DNA of 64,000 bases from Microbulbifer hydrolyticus (GCF_009931115.1 NZ_CP047491.1:1687501-1751500); one strand, 5' to 3'. Counted from the first letter of the stretch, positions 44,801 through 53,368 are shown. The notes: generated by a model from the letters alone, not told the origin. A program made the numbers and translations.

Positions 44801-44967
44801 GCCGCGCTGGGCCAGGAAACCCGGATCTCCAGGCCGGGGAAGCGCACCTGCGGGTCCATCTCACGTTCCATGCTGAAAAAGCCGATCAGGCCCGCCACGA
44901 AAATGCCAATCATGGCGAGGTTGGCGGCGACAGGATTGCGCGCCCACCATGCAATCAAATTGTTCAT
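41806..44967 (-). CDS. RND family efflux pump, inner-membrane transporter
   Basis: 1053-residue AcrB-superfamily proton/drug antiporter with 12 transmembrane segments and two large periplasmic loops. The TM4 proton-relay aspartates are in LGIVVDDAIVVGE near residue 397. It begins WWARNPVAANLAMIG and the first loop contains RVSWPSAAPQEVEEQI. Partner adaptor encoded 12 bases upstream. No outer-membrane channel gene is adjacent, so a TolC-like protein from elsewhere would complete it. Unrelated in theme to the peptidoglycan genes. Confidence 0.95.
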   Translation of the reverse strand: MNNLIAWWARNPVAANLAMIGIFVAGLIGFFSMEREMDPQVRFPGLEIRVSWPSAAPQEVEEQIVARIEEAVSDMDNIEWVRSSSSEGSGEVYILAESNVDFSRFMNDVKIRVDGISSFPRDIEPPQVHQWVNRQEFIRVAVHGDLGERELKRLAEQLRREAATLPAVSVVNLFGTRMEEVSIEVSEEALRRYGMTFQQVADAIRTSSINQSAGTVRTEVGTYQLKVRNQADSAQEFGNVIVRQTADGGTIRVADVANVVDGFEDNEILATLNGEPAVLLQVMSTETMDILTASESIRNWIAKRSETLPAGAKLTLWTDNAVDFKGRLETIGSSALMGLILVLLVLVFSLRPKVAFWVAFGIATAYAGAFVLLPSMGVSLNMLSTFAFLLVLGIVVDDAIVVGESIHTESHNPEHGDDEKGRLAAAVLGTQLVAKPVIFAVVTTIFAFLPWIFISGSTSEFTRHITWVVILALLFSLIESLFILPAHLRNLKPRSEAENTLGRFGRIQKSIADRIIYFAQNHYRRIGQWAVDRRYLTLSIFIAVMMIGFGMFGSGWVKKGFMPEIESDEVIVNVVMPEGAPYSRALEVLAQLQDAEKRLEAEVNERTDGKGVLIENWYTRSRRDSVMAIVKLAPPELRDMSAKDAALRLRELLGDIPDAKEVSVQYSFNNGGPGFELSIRHPDLDVLRAATADLEEQLRSYESLYDVRNNLEGASEEIRIELKPGATKLGLTLAQVNRQVHQAYFGEEVQRLPRAGQDVKVMVRYPLESRRSIESLKDFRVRTTDGREVPLLAVADLHYAPGIKRIQRWNGNRAARVMADLKDDVRGEIMKDLDENFFPTWEKRYPGIIRGAVGQAEGEKRFIQEVLGLYIMAFFGMYSLLAVAFRSYSQPILILIAIPFAFVGAIFGHAVTGMTMAIFSYFGIAAAAGVVVNDNLVLMDHCNRLREKGMAPLKAVVEAGVARFRPILLTTVTTIVGLLPMMLERSIQAAFLQPIVVALAFGVFVAFFVTLLLVPALYGIGMDIRHRASGLKRGLTGSAGGTQADPATGTPAR

Positions 44968-44979
44968 CGACGGGCTCCG

Positions 44980-46164
44980 TTAGTTTCTGGCCAGGTGGGT
45001 AATTGGTTGTACTTTCATGCCGTCCACCGCGTTGGCTACGGTGGAGGTGACCACGCGCTCGCCATCGGCAATACCCGCTGCGAGTACCACGCGGTTTTCT
45101 GACGTCGAAAGTATGTCAACGGTGCGGATGTTCAGCTCATCGTTTTCATCGACCACATATACCTTGTCGGCGCTGCGCAATGCCGAGCGGGGAACGACCA
45201 CCGCCAGCTGTTCCTGCTCGCTTTCCGCTTCGGCGGTGACAAACAGGCCTACTGCCAGTGGCGTACCGTGACTGGCGCCCGTGCCGTAGGGGTCTTCCAC
45301 TTCTGCTACGGCGTAGATCAGGCGTGTCTGTTGATCCACCGCCGCCTGGGTACGGACGATTCGCCCCTGCCAGAAATGTTGTTGCGCACCAATTTGTGCG
45401 GACAGCGTCACTGCGGGACCAGATTCCTTGTCACTGGCTTCAAAGCCCATGGGGAGGTTCAGTTCCAGCAGCTGGGAGTCGGTTAGCGGAAGACGTATTT
45501 CAACGCGGTCAGTGGCGAATACTCGACCGAGTACAGTACTTGGTGTCACGTACTGACCGATGCCGATATCGCGACTGGCTACCCGCCCGCGAAACGGCAA
45601 GCGGATTTTGGTGCGCGCGAGATTCAGTTTGGCGTCGGCGAGCTCGGCCTTGGCGGAGCGGAGATTCGCTTCTGCTTCCAGTACCTGCGGTTTGTTCACC
45701 TGCAGTGGGGAAGGGTGTTTGTTCGGATTTAGCTCGAGCCACTGCTGACGCTTGATCTTGGCTGCGGCCTGGGCCTGAAGGAGCAAGACCTCCGCCTGTG
45801 CCACGCCGGCCTCGGCGCGCGCAAAAGCGAGGCGGTAGTCTGAGTCATCCAACTGGATCAGGGCTTCACCTGATTCAAACCCCGCGCCCTCGGCAAAGCT
45901 GCTTGCCACAGATATAACGCGTCCGGAAACCTCCGGCGTCAGTTCGATTTCTGTATGCGCGCGTACCTCCCCCTGAGTGGTTACCGCGAGATGCACGGCT
46001 TGCTGTCTGGCCTCCGTGTAGACGAGTGATACCGGCCGTTGCTCTTCTACTTTTTTTTCTGGTGCCGGCTTGGAGGCAGACATAAGTTGTACAGCGCCAA
46101 ACCCCAGTGTAAGTACGATCACTGGCGCGGCAGCCTTCATGATTCGTTTCTTCATTGCTCTCAT
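44980..46164 (-). CDS. RND efflux periplasmic adaptor (membrane fusion protein)
   Basis: 394-residue HlyD/AcrA-type adaptor linking the RND pump to an outer-membrane channel. An N-terminal hydrophobic anchor (about 10-28) is followed by a split lipoyl domain (TQGEVRAHTEIELTPEVSGRVISVA), an alpha-hairpin (about 100-190) and beta-barrel domains ending IADGERVVTSTVANAVDGM. First gene of a two-gene operon. Start could also be the in-frame ATG at 46155. Confidence 0.92.
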   Translation of the reverse strand: MRAMKKRIMKAAAPVIVLTLGFGAVQLMSASKPAPEKKVEEQRPVSLVYTEARQQAVHLAVTTQGEVRAHTEIELTPEVSGRVISVASSFAEGAGFESGEALIQLDDSDYRLAFARAEAGVAQAEVLLLQAQAAAKIKRQQWLELNPNKHPSPLQVNKPQVLEAEANLRSAKAELADAKLNLARTKIRLPFRGRVASRDIGIGQYVTPSTVLGRVFATDRVEIRLPLTDSQLLELNLPMGFEASDKESGPAVTLSAQIGAQQHFWQGRIVRTQAAVDQQTRLIYAVAEVEDPYGTGASHGTPLAVGLFVTAEAESEQEQLAVVVPRSALRSADKVYVVDENDELNIRTVDILSTSENRVVLAAGIADGERVVTSTVANAVDGMKVQPITHLARN

Positions 46165-46539
46165 CCTGCCTGATTCGAATTAATCGCCAACAGTCCCGTT
46201 GGTGTATGGGTGATAAAACCACGGAATTGCGAAGCCTTGCCACGGCCCAGAGTCGAGAGGAGCTGGATCCGCGGTAAATGGTCTGTGTATCTGGTTTATT
46301 GACAACCTGAGGTGCGCGTTTGGATGCGTGGGGGAAAAATAATTTTTTCTGAGTGAATTTCAGGCTCCGCGCGAGGAGCTGACCGGGTGGGGGAAGGGCG
46401 GCCATGATCGACCTGTTACTGGCTGCGGGGGATGATCGAAACGGTATCCCGTACGGTGCTTTGATCCGGTGACTGGCAGCCGAGAGGTGGCTGGGTTATT
46501 TTGGGTGGCACAACACGTCAACGAATAGCGGAATATGTG
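46165..46539. other. 375-base divergent intergenic region
   Basis: Separates the RND adaptor (minus) from the isoaspartyl peptidase (plus) and must hold both promoters. I see no gene and no strong promoter or terminator match. An ATTCGAAT palindrome lies about 10 bases upstream of the adaptor start. Confidence 0.5.
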
Positions 46540-47589
46540 ATGAAAACTCTTCTCTGTATGACCTCCTGCCTGCTGTGGCTTTCGTTGGGTGCCCAGGCAT
46601 CTGAACCGGCGAAGTTTGCCATTGCGATTCATGGCGGCGCGGGCACCATTGAAAAGTCAAAAATGACGCCAGAAAAAGAAGCGGCCTACAGGGCCAAACT
46701 GGAGGAGGCGTTGAATGCCGGATACCTGGTATTGGAAAAGGGCGGCGCCAGTCTCGATGCGGTAGTGGCAGCAATCAATGTGATGGAAAATTCGCCGCTG
46801 TTTAACGCGGGTAAGGGCGCGGTGTATACCTACGAGGGTGCGCACGAGCTGGATGCCTCTATCATGGACGGCCGTGATCGGCAGGCGGGCGCGGTGGCCG
46901 GAGTAAAACGGGTAGCCAACCCCATTAACCTGGCGCGTATGGTAATGGAGGATTCTCCGTTTGTGATGCTGGCCGGGGAGGGCGCGGAGGCGTTTGCCAG
47001 GAGCCGCAATGTGCCAATGGTCGATAACAAAAGCTTTGATACCGAACAGCGCCGGCAGCAGCTGGAGCGCGCGAAGGAAAAGCTCGACAAGGAAAACAGG
47101 CAGGACAAGGACTACCGCGCGGCTGTGGAGAACCTGCCAATCCCCTTTCGGGTAGGTACGGTGGGAGCGGTGGCCCTGGACAAACAGGGCAACCTGGCCG
47201 CTGGCACATCGACCGGCGGCATGACCGCCAAGCGCTATGGCCGTATTGGCGACGCCCCGGTGATTGGTGCGGGCACCTTTGCCGATAACCGCTCCTGCGC
47301 GGTATCGGCAACCGGTCATGGCGAGTTCTTTATCCGTTACAACGTCGCCGCCGATATTTGCACCCGCGTGGATTACCAGGGCAAAAGTGTCGCGCAGGCG
47401 GCGGACGAGGTAATCAACCAGGTGCTGCTTCCTGTTGGGGGAACCGGCGGGGTGATTGTGCTGGATGCCAAGGGCAATATCGCACTGACGTTCAATACAA
47501 AGGGCATGTACCGGGGCAGACGGGTTGCGGGCGAACCGGCAGAAGTTGCCATTTTCGGGGCGGATCAAGCGGCACCCGCCGCTCCATAA
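46540..47589 (+). CDS. Isoaspartyl peptidase / L-asparaginase type III (Ntn-hydrolase), exported
   Basis: 349-residue Ntn-hydrolase precursor that would self-cleave before Thr207 (GTVGAVALD) to give alpha and beta chains. Family hallmarks: IAIHGGAGTI near residue 29, NAGKGAVYT near 89, ELDASIMDG near 103, and STGGMTAKRYGR after the nucleophile. A signal peptide (MKTLLCMTS...GAQA, 1-20) places it in the periplasm. It hydrolyses isoaspartyl dipeptides and some asparagine. ATG 46540 is chosen; an open frame from TTG 46501 lacks a ribosome site. Confidence 0.92.
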   Translation: MKTLLCMTSCLLWLSLGAQASEPAKFAIAIHGGAGTIEKSKMTPEKEAAYRAKLEEALNAGYLVLEKGGASLDAVVAAINVMENSPLFNAGKGAVYTYEGAHELDASIMDGRDRQAGAVAGVKRVANPINLARMVMEDSPFVMLAGEGAEAFARSRNVPMVDNKSFDTEQRRQQLERAKEKLDKENRQDKDYRAAVENLPIPFRVGTVGAVALDKQGNLAAGTSTGGMTAKRYGRIGDAPVIGAGTFADNRSCAVSATGHGEFFIRYNVAADICTRVDYQGKSVAQAADEVINQVLLPVGGTGGVIVLDAKGNIALTFNTKGMYRGRRVAGEPAEVAIFGADQAAPAAP

Positions 47590-47654
47590 GGCAGTCGGGA
47601 AAGCTTGCCCCCCCGGGCTGGGCTCGGACCACCAGCCCGGTGTCATTGACTGCC
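47590..47654. other. Nested hairpin between convergent genes
   Basis: Outer arms GGCAGTC (47590-47596) / GACTGCC (47648-47654) enclose inner arms CCGGGCTGG (47613-47621) / CCAGCCCGG (47632-47640). It begins right after the isoaspartyl peptidase stop and ends just before the end of the convergent oxygenase gene. There is no T run, so termination is possible but unproven. Confidence 0.45.
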
Positions 47655-47665
47655 GGGAAAGGTGA

Positions 47666-48355
47666 TCAGTTGGCGGTGGCGCCGCTGCCGCCACCCCAGC
47701 CAAACAGGGATTTCAATTTTTGCGCAAACCGGCCGCGCTTGGCTTTGCGTGCCTTGTCTTTTGCGCTCACAAGCCATGCCACCTGGATGACGAGCCGCTC
47801 CCCGGCAAAGGGGAGGTGTCCGTGGAAGGAGTTGTCCGCGCGCTTGAAAGCGGCCAGCGTGCCGTACTCAGGGCGGATCTCCGGGACAACGGTATCCTCG
47901 AAGTCATCAATACGGTTGAGAAAGCGCAGGCAGCCGTCACTGGTTGCTGGCCAGTCGCTGTTCAGGTAGAGCAGGGCGGTGGCAATCTTGGACTGGCCGT
48001 CAGTGTGGATGTTGCCATGCCGCTTTTTCAGGCTTCGTGAAATGGAGATAAAGGTGGGGTACTGGGCCAGGTTATCGATGCCGAGCTGTTGGCCCAACGC
48101 GTTGGCAAAATCGGGCGCGGTCATATACTCGATCAACTGGTTGATTTTCTCCCCGCACTGTTCCTTTTCATAAGGCAGGTAGCCCGCGCCTTTCAGGCGG
48201 GGGAAGTGTTCCTGCAGGTCCTGCATCAAGTGTGCCGGGAGTACATTTTTGGCAACCAGGAAGGAAAATGGATCCGAGCGGACAAGGGTGGTGTCCTTTT
48301 GCAGGGCGGAGGCCGCAAGCCATGGAGCAGCATCTGAGGTGGCGACGGTTGTCAT
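47666..48355 (-). CDS. 2-oxoglutarate/Fe(II) oxygenase-like protein
   Basis: 229-residue protein with the double-stranded beta-helix signature of 2OG-Fe(II) oxygenases: HxD at 117-119 (NIHTDGQ), distal His at 178 or 180 (NSFHGHLPFAGE) and a following Arg187 for 2-oxoglutarate. No signal peptide. Substrate unknown; some relatives sit in polysaccharide clusters. It converges on the isoaspartyl peptidase gene and appears monocistronic. Confidence 0.75.
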   Translation of the reverse strand: MTTVATSDAAPWLAASALQKDTTLVRSDPFSFLVAKNVLPAHLMQDLQEHFPRLKGAGYLPYEKEQCGEKINQLIEYMTAPDFANALGQQLGIDNLAQYPTFISISRSLKKRHGNIHTDGQSKIATALLYLNSDWPATSDGCLRFLNRIDDFEDTVVPEIRPEYGTLAAFKRADNSFHGHLPFAGERLVIQVAWLVSAKDKARKAKRGRFAQKLKSLFGWGGGSGATAN

Positions 48356-48694
48356 TATTATGTCCCTTATTTAGATAAGTGTTCGATCGTTCCTAACGAA
48401 ACCTTTGCATATCTATTCGTGAAAGTAACAAAGCCGGCAGGCTCGGCCAAGCGGCAATGCAGGGGTTGGCAGGATGCTGTGTATTTTTTGACCTTCGGCT
48501 TTGGGGGCCTGATCCTGGTGTCAGACAAGGCCATCGGCGGCACCTGGAGGGACGGCAATAGATTGCATTACCCATGGTTGGTGGCGTCGTGTCTGTTTTG
48601 TAGCGGGTTGGATTGATTGCTGAGCAAAAATTGATAAAAAGTGATTCAAAGCAGAGGGTTAGTAGTTGGTGGTGGGGGAGCTTGGATGGAAAGC
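48356..48694. other. 339-base intergenic region without a recognised gene
   Basis: Lies between the oxygenase-like gene and tRNA-Arg, both on the minus strand. Short open frames here overlap on both strands and show no family resemblance. It must contain the oxygenase promoter. Confidence 0.5.
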
Positions 48695-48770
48695 TGGCGC
48701 CCCCGGGTGGACTCGAACCACCAGTCCGGACTTAGGAGGTCCGTGGTTTATCCTGTTAACCGACGGGGGC
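48695..48770 (-). tRNA. tRNA-Arg(CCT)
   Basis: 76-base cloverleaf on the minus strand: acceptor GCCCCCG/CGGGGGC, D-stem GGTT/AACC, anticodon stem CGGAC/GTCCG with loop CTCCTAA (anticodon CCT, reads AGG), T-arm GGTGG-TTCGAGT-CCACC, discriminator G and encoded CCA. Confidence 0.95.
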
Positions 48771-49342
48771 CGGTGGAAGGGCGCCTATTCTAGCGGCTGA
48801 TACCGCGCCTGTCACCGCAATGACTTTCGCACGGCTGTGGGTGGTTGCAAATCAGTCAGGGGTAACCCAGTGGCAGGGTGGGTTCTTCCGCTGTGCGCCC
48901 GGTTTACGCTGAGCTTTCAGTACGGTATTTCTAACCTCAGGTCCGCCCGTCTTTTTTGTACCCAATCTCACCGGAAGTGCCAACCTCTTCCATCTTAAGC
49001 TCGGCACTGTCACCAACGGTAACGTCCGGTGTTGTCGGGTTACAGGCGTTCGTCATTAAGTCCGTCGCGACCCGCCATCTTTCCTGTCCATATATTTGAG
49101 GAAAACTGTCGCGAATTGGTAACTATATGCAGGTATTTTGGCGCCAGCTGCAGGCTGTCGGGGAGAGGTTTTTCCCCAGTGGGAATTGGCTGCCGTGTGC
49201 GCAGTGTAACCCCGATAAAAAACTTGTTTCCGCAGTAAAAAAGATGCTTGACCGGTGAAGTCGGAGCTGGCTAATCTGCGGTTGCACAACAAAAACAGAC
49301 AAAGTGTTTCTGCCTTGGCAGATCGAGATTATGGAGTTTTCT
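48771..49342. other. 572-base intergenic region with the tRNA-Arg promoter
   Basis: No gene recognised. The first 45 bases hold the tRNA promoter (minus strand). The rest, up to the PA3496-family gene, has no clear terminator or repeat. Confidence 0.5.
48787..48815 (-). promoter_or_regulatory. Sigma-70 promoter of tRNA-Arg
   Basis: On the minus strand -35 GTGACA (48810-48815) and -10 TAGAAT (48787-48792) are separated by 17 bases, with the tRNA 5' end 17 bases beyond the -10. Confidence 0.65.
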
Positions 49343-49516
49343 ATGAGCGGCAACGTTATCGAAAATGACATGGATTTTGATGAAAGCGATTCCTCAGTGG
49401 CAGAGGAGCTGCTGTATACGCCCCAGAACCCCAGAGATGCTCGCCGGATGGTCGAAGACCGGTTGGAGGAGATGCGTCTCAGGCGGGAACTGATGGACTA
49501 TCAGTACGAATTCTAA
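49343..49516 (+). CDS. PA3496-family small acidic protein
   Basis: 57-residue protein with an acidic N-terminus (IENDMDFDESDSS) and a charged C-terminal helix ARRMVEDRLEEMRLRRELMDY. This pattern matches the PA3496 family of small proteins, annotated as putative envelope integrity proteins in Pseudomonas; molecular function unknown. ATG 49343 is chosen because GGAG lies 6 bases upstream; ATG 49331 is an alternative. A terminator follows. Confidence 0.75.
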   Translation: MSGNVIENDMDFDESDSSVAEELLYTPQNPRDARRMVEDRLEEMRLRRELMDYQYEF

Positions 49517-49634
49517 GCCGACGGGAGTCATCTAGCCTTTTAACACCAACCGGGGTACTTCCGGGTTTATCAGTAAAAGAAACTGCCCGATCGCCATGAG
49601 CAACGTGTCTCTGGGAACTGTGGCAGGCCCAAAG

Positions 49635-49658
49635 AAGGGTGCCTTTGGCACCCTTTTT
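49635..49658 (+). terminator. Intrinsic terminator after the PA3496-family gene
   Basis: GGGTGCC (49637-49643) / GGCACCC (49647-49653) with a TTT loop and five T after it; A-rich bases on the left could let it work both ways. Confidence 0.93.
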
Positions 49659-49785
49659 CATTGGTGGATTACCGTGCGAGCGGCGGGGAAGGTTTCCGGC
49701 CGAGCCCCCGCCAGTTTGCACGCCTCCCGGTGGCGTGTATATTGGGACGCAATGGTCAGGAAAGGGAAGGAAAAGGGACCTTCAG

Positions 49786-50130
49786 ATGGTAGTTTCCGAC
49801 AGGTTTGATAGCAGGGTGACCTCACAGGTTTCCGATGGCGGAGATGCGCTGGTGATTCGCGTTGCCGGTAACTTCGATTTCAATATGCACCGGGAATTCC
49901 AGAGGGCGTACCGCAATGTGTCGCCGCCTCCCAGGGCCTTCCTGGTAGACCTCTCGGAAACCGATCACCTGGATAGCGCGGCGCTTGGCATGCTACTGCT
50001 ATTGCGTGACTACTGCGTGGAAGTGGGGGGTGACGGACCCCAGCCCACTGTCGAGCTGATGAATGCCAATGCACACGTTTCCCACATTCTCTCCGTTTCC
50101 AACTTTGATCGAATTTTCAGCATACGCTGA
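49786..50130 (+). CDS. STAS-domain anti-anti-sigma factor (HsbA-like)
   Basis: 114-residue single STAS domain, the switchable partner in sigma-factor or c-di-GMP partner-switching systems. The phosphorylatable serine segment is ETDHLDSAALGMLLLLRD (Ser near residue 66). The gene stands 15 bases before a protein that carries both a PP2C phosphatase and a HATPase kinase domain, as HsbA stands with HsbR in Pseudomonas. The frame is open upstream to 49639 but the ATG at 49786 gives the proper STAS N-terminus. Confidence 0.88.
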   Translation: MVVSDRFDSRVTSQVSDGGDALVIRVAGNFDFNMHREFQRAYRNVSPPPRAFLVDLSETDHLDSAALGMLLLLRDYCVEVGGDGPQPTVELMNANAHVSHILSVSNFDRIFSIR

Positions 50131-50145
50131 GGGTCCCGGCTTCTG

Positions 50146-51921
50146 ATGCCCGTCTTCCGCGTCCTGATTGTCGAGAGTGATGCCAGCGAGGCGGAAGAGC
50201 TGCGGGACCTGGTCCAGTGCTGTGAGTGCACCACCTCCACGGGAGCAATGGTGCCCGTGGCCACTCATTCTGTTCAGAGTGCTGCCATGGCTCAGGAGGC
50301 GTACCGGGAATTCCCCCCCAGTCTGGTCATCTTCGGGCCTGTGGCGGCGGCGAAGGTATCTGATGTTGAGATACGCCGGCTGCGCCAGAGCAGTGGGGTT
50401 GAACTGGTCCCTATTCTGTTTGTGCAGGATCTGACGGGCCAGGAGACGCCGCCTGCGCCGCCGACCATCTGTGACGATATCCTTGCCAAACCCTACAGTC
50501 TGCCACTGGTGGAACTCAAGCTCGCGTCCATCCGGCGCTTCAGTGACTTCAGTCGTTCCCTGATCGCACAGCGCGACCGCTTGCGCCGGCATTATGCGGA
50601 TTTTTTACACGAGCAGGCCAGCGCGCGCGAGATATTCGGCAACCTCGGTAATGAAAGTTGTCTGGATGATACCTCGGCAATTCGCTACCACCTTTCTCCG
50701 CGGGCGGTACTGAACGGGGACCTGCTCGCGGCAACCTATACACCGGACGGCAAACTGGTGCTGATGCTGGGGGATTTTTCTGGCCACGGGCTGGCGGCGG
50801 CCGTCGGCGCAGTGCCGCTCACTTCCATTTTCTATTCGATGATGCCGCGCGGCTTTTCCATGAGCCGGGTACTGCGGGAGATCAACCGCAAACTCTACGG
50901 CATCCTTCCCCGGCAGATGTTCTGTTGTCTGGTAATGCTGGAGCTGGACCCGCGCCGCAGTCACCTGCGTGTCCTCAATGCCGGTATGCCAAGCCCCTGT
51001 CTCAAGCGCAGCAATGGCGAATTGCGCCTCCTCGAATCTCGGCACCTGCCGTTTGGGGTTCTCTCCTCGGACCAGATTGACACCGCCATCGTCAACCTGA
51101 GGGTACTCCCGGGGGATCGGCTGTTCCTATGGAGTGACGGCATTCACGAAGCACGGAATAGCAAGGGCGAACATTTTGGTGAAGAAAGGCTGCTGGAACT
51201 GTTGCGTGCTGCTGGCGGGTCAGATCACGCGTTTGACCAGATCCTGATGGCAGTGAATGCGCATGCTGCTGAACAGCACGATGACCTGTCGCTGGTCGAG
51301 CTTGATCTAAGCGATACCTCGTTGCGCAAGAGCGGCGGCCCAGAGCTAGACCAGGCCGGTGATCGCAAGGGTAGCCGCATCGGCAACTGGTCGATACGCC
51401 TGCAGTTGTCGCAGGAGGAGTTGCGGACGTCCGACCCGCTGCCTCATCTGCTCAGTGTGCTGGTGCAGATGCCGGGCGCAGCGCGCTTTCAGGAAGACCT
51501 CGCCACGGCGCTCGGCGAGCTGTTCCGCAATGCACTGGAGCACGGGGTGCTGGGGCTGGACTCTTCCATTAAGACAACCGACGACGGTTTTGTACGCTAT
51601 TACGATTTGTTGGCTGAACGTCGCAGTCGCCTTAAAGAGGGGTGGGTGAGTATTTCACTCAGTTGTAGTGAGAGTGAAGACCGTGGCACCCTGGTGCTGG
51701 TGGTCGAGGATAGCGGCTCTGGTTTTGCCGAAACCCGGGAGCCCCCCAGCATCTACGCAGGCAGAGGGCTCAACCTGCTGCAGACGGTGTGCGATGAGGT
51801 GAACTATTTGCCGGGCAGCAGTAAGGTGGAGGCCGTTATTCGCTGGAGCAAGGCCGCAGAAGAGCAGGATATGGCCGAGGGACACGTTAATGCCATGCAA
51901 AACCCGCCGCTACCGGTATAA
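50146..51921 (+). CDS. Receiver-like + PP2C/SpoIIE phosphatase + HATPase partner-switching protein (HsbR-like)
   Basis: 591 residues in three parts. Residues 1-135 resemble a response-regulator receiver, but the usual phospho-acceptor Asp is absent (SLVIFGP), so it is probably a pseudo-receiver. Residues about 175-390 are a SpoIIE/PP2C phosphatase (NGDLLAATY, MLGDFSGHGLAAA, LFLWSDGIHEA, HDDLSLVEL). Residues about 410-575 are a GHKL ATPase like anti-sigma kinases: N-box ELFRNALEHG and G-box EDSGSGF..GRGLNLL. It would both phosphorylate and dephosphorylate the STAS partner encoded just upstream. Confidence 0.9.
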   Translation: MPVFRVLIVESDASEAEELRDLVQCCECTTSTGAMVPVATHSVQSAAMAQEAYREFPPSLVIFGPVAAAKVSDVEIRRLRQSSGVELVPILFVQDLTGQETPPAPPTICDDILAKPYSLPLVELKLASIRRFSDFSRSLIAQRDRLRRHYADFLHEQASAREIFGNLGNESCLDDTSAIRYHLSPRAVLNGDLLAATYTPDGKLVLMLGDFSGHGLAAAVGAVPLTSIFYSMMPRGFSMSRVLREINRKLYGILPRQMFCCLVMLELDPRRSHLRVLNAGMPSPCLKRSNGELRLLESRHLPFGVLSSDQIDTAIVNLRVLPGDRLFLWSDGIHEARNSKGEHFGEERLLELLRAAGGSDHAFDQILMAVNAHAAEQHDDLSLVELDLSDTSLRKSGGPELDQAGDRKGSRIGNWSIRLQLSQEELRTSDPLPHLLSVLVQMPGAARFQEDLATALGELFRNALEHGVLGLDSSIKTTDDGFVRYYDLLAERRSRLKEGWVSISLSCSESEDRGTLVLVVEDSGSGFAETREPPSIYAGRGLNLLQTVCDEVNYLPGSSKVEAVIRWSKAAEEQDMAEGHVNAMQNPPLPV

Positions 51922-51922
51922 T
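51917..51922 (+). promoter_or_regulatory. Candidate -10 (TATAAT) for the ccm operon
   Basis: Perfect TATAAT overlapping the stop codon of the HsbR-like gene, 35 bases before the ccmA GTG. The -35 region is weak. Confidence 0.45.
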
Positions 51923-51957
51923 GCCGGCTAGTTTTTCATCAACTGCGGTGGGCAATC

Positions 51958-52644
51958 GTGCCTGGACAATCGGATACAGCAACAGACCCTGTGCGAGACC
52001 TCGCCCTCTGTGCGCGTGCGCTGACCTGTGAGCGTGACGGACGAGTCCTGTTCGAAGGTCTTGAATTTGTCCTCACGCCGGGGGCTGCGATCCAGATTGA
52101 AGGTGCCAACGGCGCCGGCAAGAGCACCCTTATCCGCACCCTGATCGGCACCGCATCAGACTACACCGGTGATATCTTCTGGAAGGGCCGCTCCCTCCCG
52201 AATGCGCTTCCCGCGCTTCGCGCATCGCTGTTGTATATTGGCCACAATGCCGGTGTCCGGCGCGGGCTGACTCCGCTGGAAAATCTGGCCTGGTACGGTG
52301 CCAGCGGCACCGATGCGATGGCGGCGCTGGATGCCGTGGGCCTTTTTGGGTTCGAAGATGTGCTGTGCCAACAGCTGTCCGCCGGGCAAAATCGCCGGGT
52401 GGCACTGGCGCGGCTGTACCTGTCCGATTCCCCCGCATTGTGGATTCTCGACGAACCGCTGGCGGCGCTGGATGTGGCCGGGGTTGCCAGTCTGGAAGCG
52501 CAGATGAACCAGCATCTGCAACGCGGTGGAAGTGTGCTGCTCACATCCCATCAACCGGTAGCGATCGCGCCGCTGACCAAGGTCAGCCTTGCGGATTTCC
52601 AGCCACTTCTGGATGCGTCAGCGGAGCAGGCCTATGCGGGCTGA
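51958..52644 (+). CDS. ccmA: Heme ABC exporter ATP-binding protein CcmA
   Basis: 228-residue ABC ATPase that powers release of holo-CcmE in system I cytochrome c maturation. Walker A GANGAGKST near residue 46, signature LSAGQNRRVALARL near 140, Walker B LWILDEPLAALD near 160. GTG start. It overlaps ccmB by 11 bases and begins the ccmABCDEFG run. Confidence 0.95.
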   Translation: MPGQSDTATDPVRDLALCARALTCERDGRVLFEGLEFVLTPGAAIQIEGANGAGKSTLIRTLIGTASDYTGDIFWKGRSLPNALPALRASLLYIGHNAGVRRGLTPLENLAWYGASGTDAMAALDAVGLFGFEDVLCQQLSAGQNRRVALARLYLSDSPALWILDEPLAALDVAGVASLEAQMNQHLQRGGSVLLTSHQPVAIAPLTKVSLADFQPLLDASAEQAYAG

Positions 52645-53368
52645 GACCATGCGTTCATCCACTGACATTGCCGAGGCGGTGAAAGTCGGCCCGTCGCGTG
52701 CGCCCGGTTTTTACACCCTGTTCCGAACCGAATTTACGCTGGCGGTACGGCGGCGTTCGGATATCGTCAATCCGCTGCTGTTCTTTGTTACCGTGCTGGC
52801 GATGATGCCACTCGGCATCGGTCCGGATCCGGAAATGCTCGCGCGCATGGCGGCGGGGCTGATCTGGGTGATGGCTTTGCTGGCGACCCTGTTGTCTCAG
52901 GAGTCACTGTTTCGCGGTGACTTTGAAGATGGCTCCCTGGAGCAGCTGGCACTGCAGCCTCAGCCCCTGTATTTCCCGGTCATGGCCAAGGTGCTGGTGC
53001 ACTGGCTGGTGACCGGGCTGCCACTGGCACTGCTGTCGCCACTGCTGGGGATGATGCTCAACCTCGGAGAGACAGGTTATTGGCCGCTGTTTGTGTCCCT
53101 GGCAATGGGCACGGCGAGCCTCAGTCTTATTGGTGCGGTGGGTGCGGCTTTGACGGTGGCCCTGCGGCGACCGGGCCTTCTGCTGGCGCTGATTATTATG
53201 CCGCTTTATGTGCCCGTGTTAATCTTCGGCACCGGAACGGTGCAGGCGGCGCTGGATGGCTATAGCTACGCGCCGCAACTGGCAATCCTTGGTGCCATTC
53301 TGGCCGCAGCGGCGGCGCTGGCGCCACTGGCGGCCGCGGGTGCCATCCGTATCAGTCTCGAAAACTGA
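52634..53368 (+). CDS. ccmB: Heme exporter membrane subunit CcmB
   Basis: 244-residue membrane protein with six hydrophobic segments; FRTEFTLAVRRRSDIVNPLLFF and LSQESLFRGDFEDGSLEQL are CcmB hallmarks. The ATG at 52634 follows GGAGCAGG and overlaps the ccmA stop; ATG 52649 is also possible. Works with CcmA and CcmC. Confidence 0.94.
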   Translation: MRAETMRSSTDIAEAVKVGPSRAPGFYTLFRTEFTLAVRRRSDIVNPLLFFVTVLAMMPLGIGPDPEMLARMAAGLIWVMALLATLLSQESLFRGDFEDGSLEQLALQPQPLYFPVMAKVLVHWLVTGLPLALLSPLLGMMLNLGETGYWPLFVSLAMGTASLSLIGAVGAALTVALRRPGLLLALIIMPLYVPVLIFGTGTVQAALDGYSYAPQLAILGAILAAAAALAPLAAAGAIRISLEN

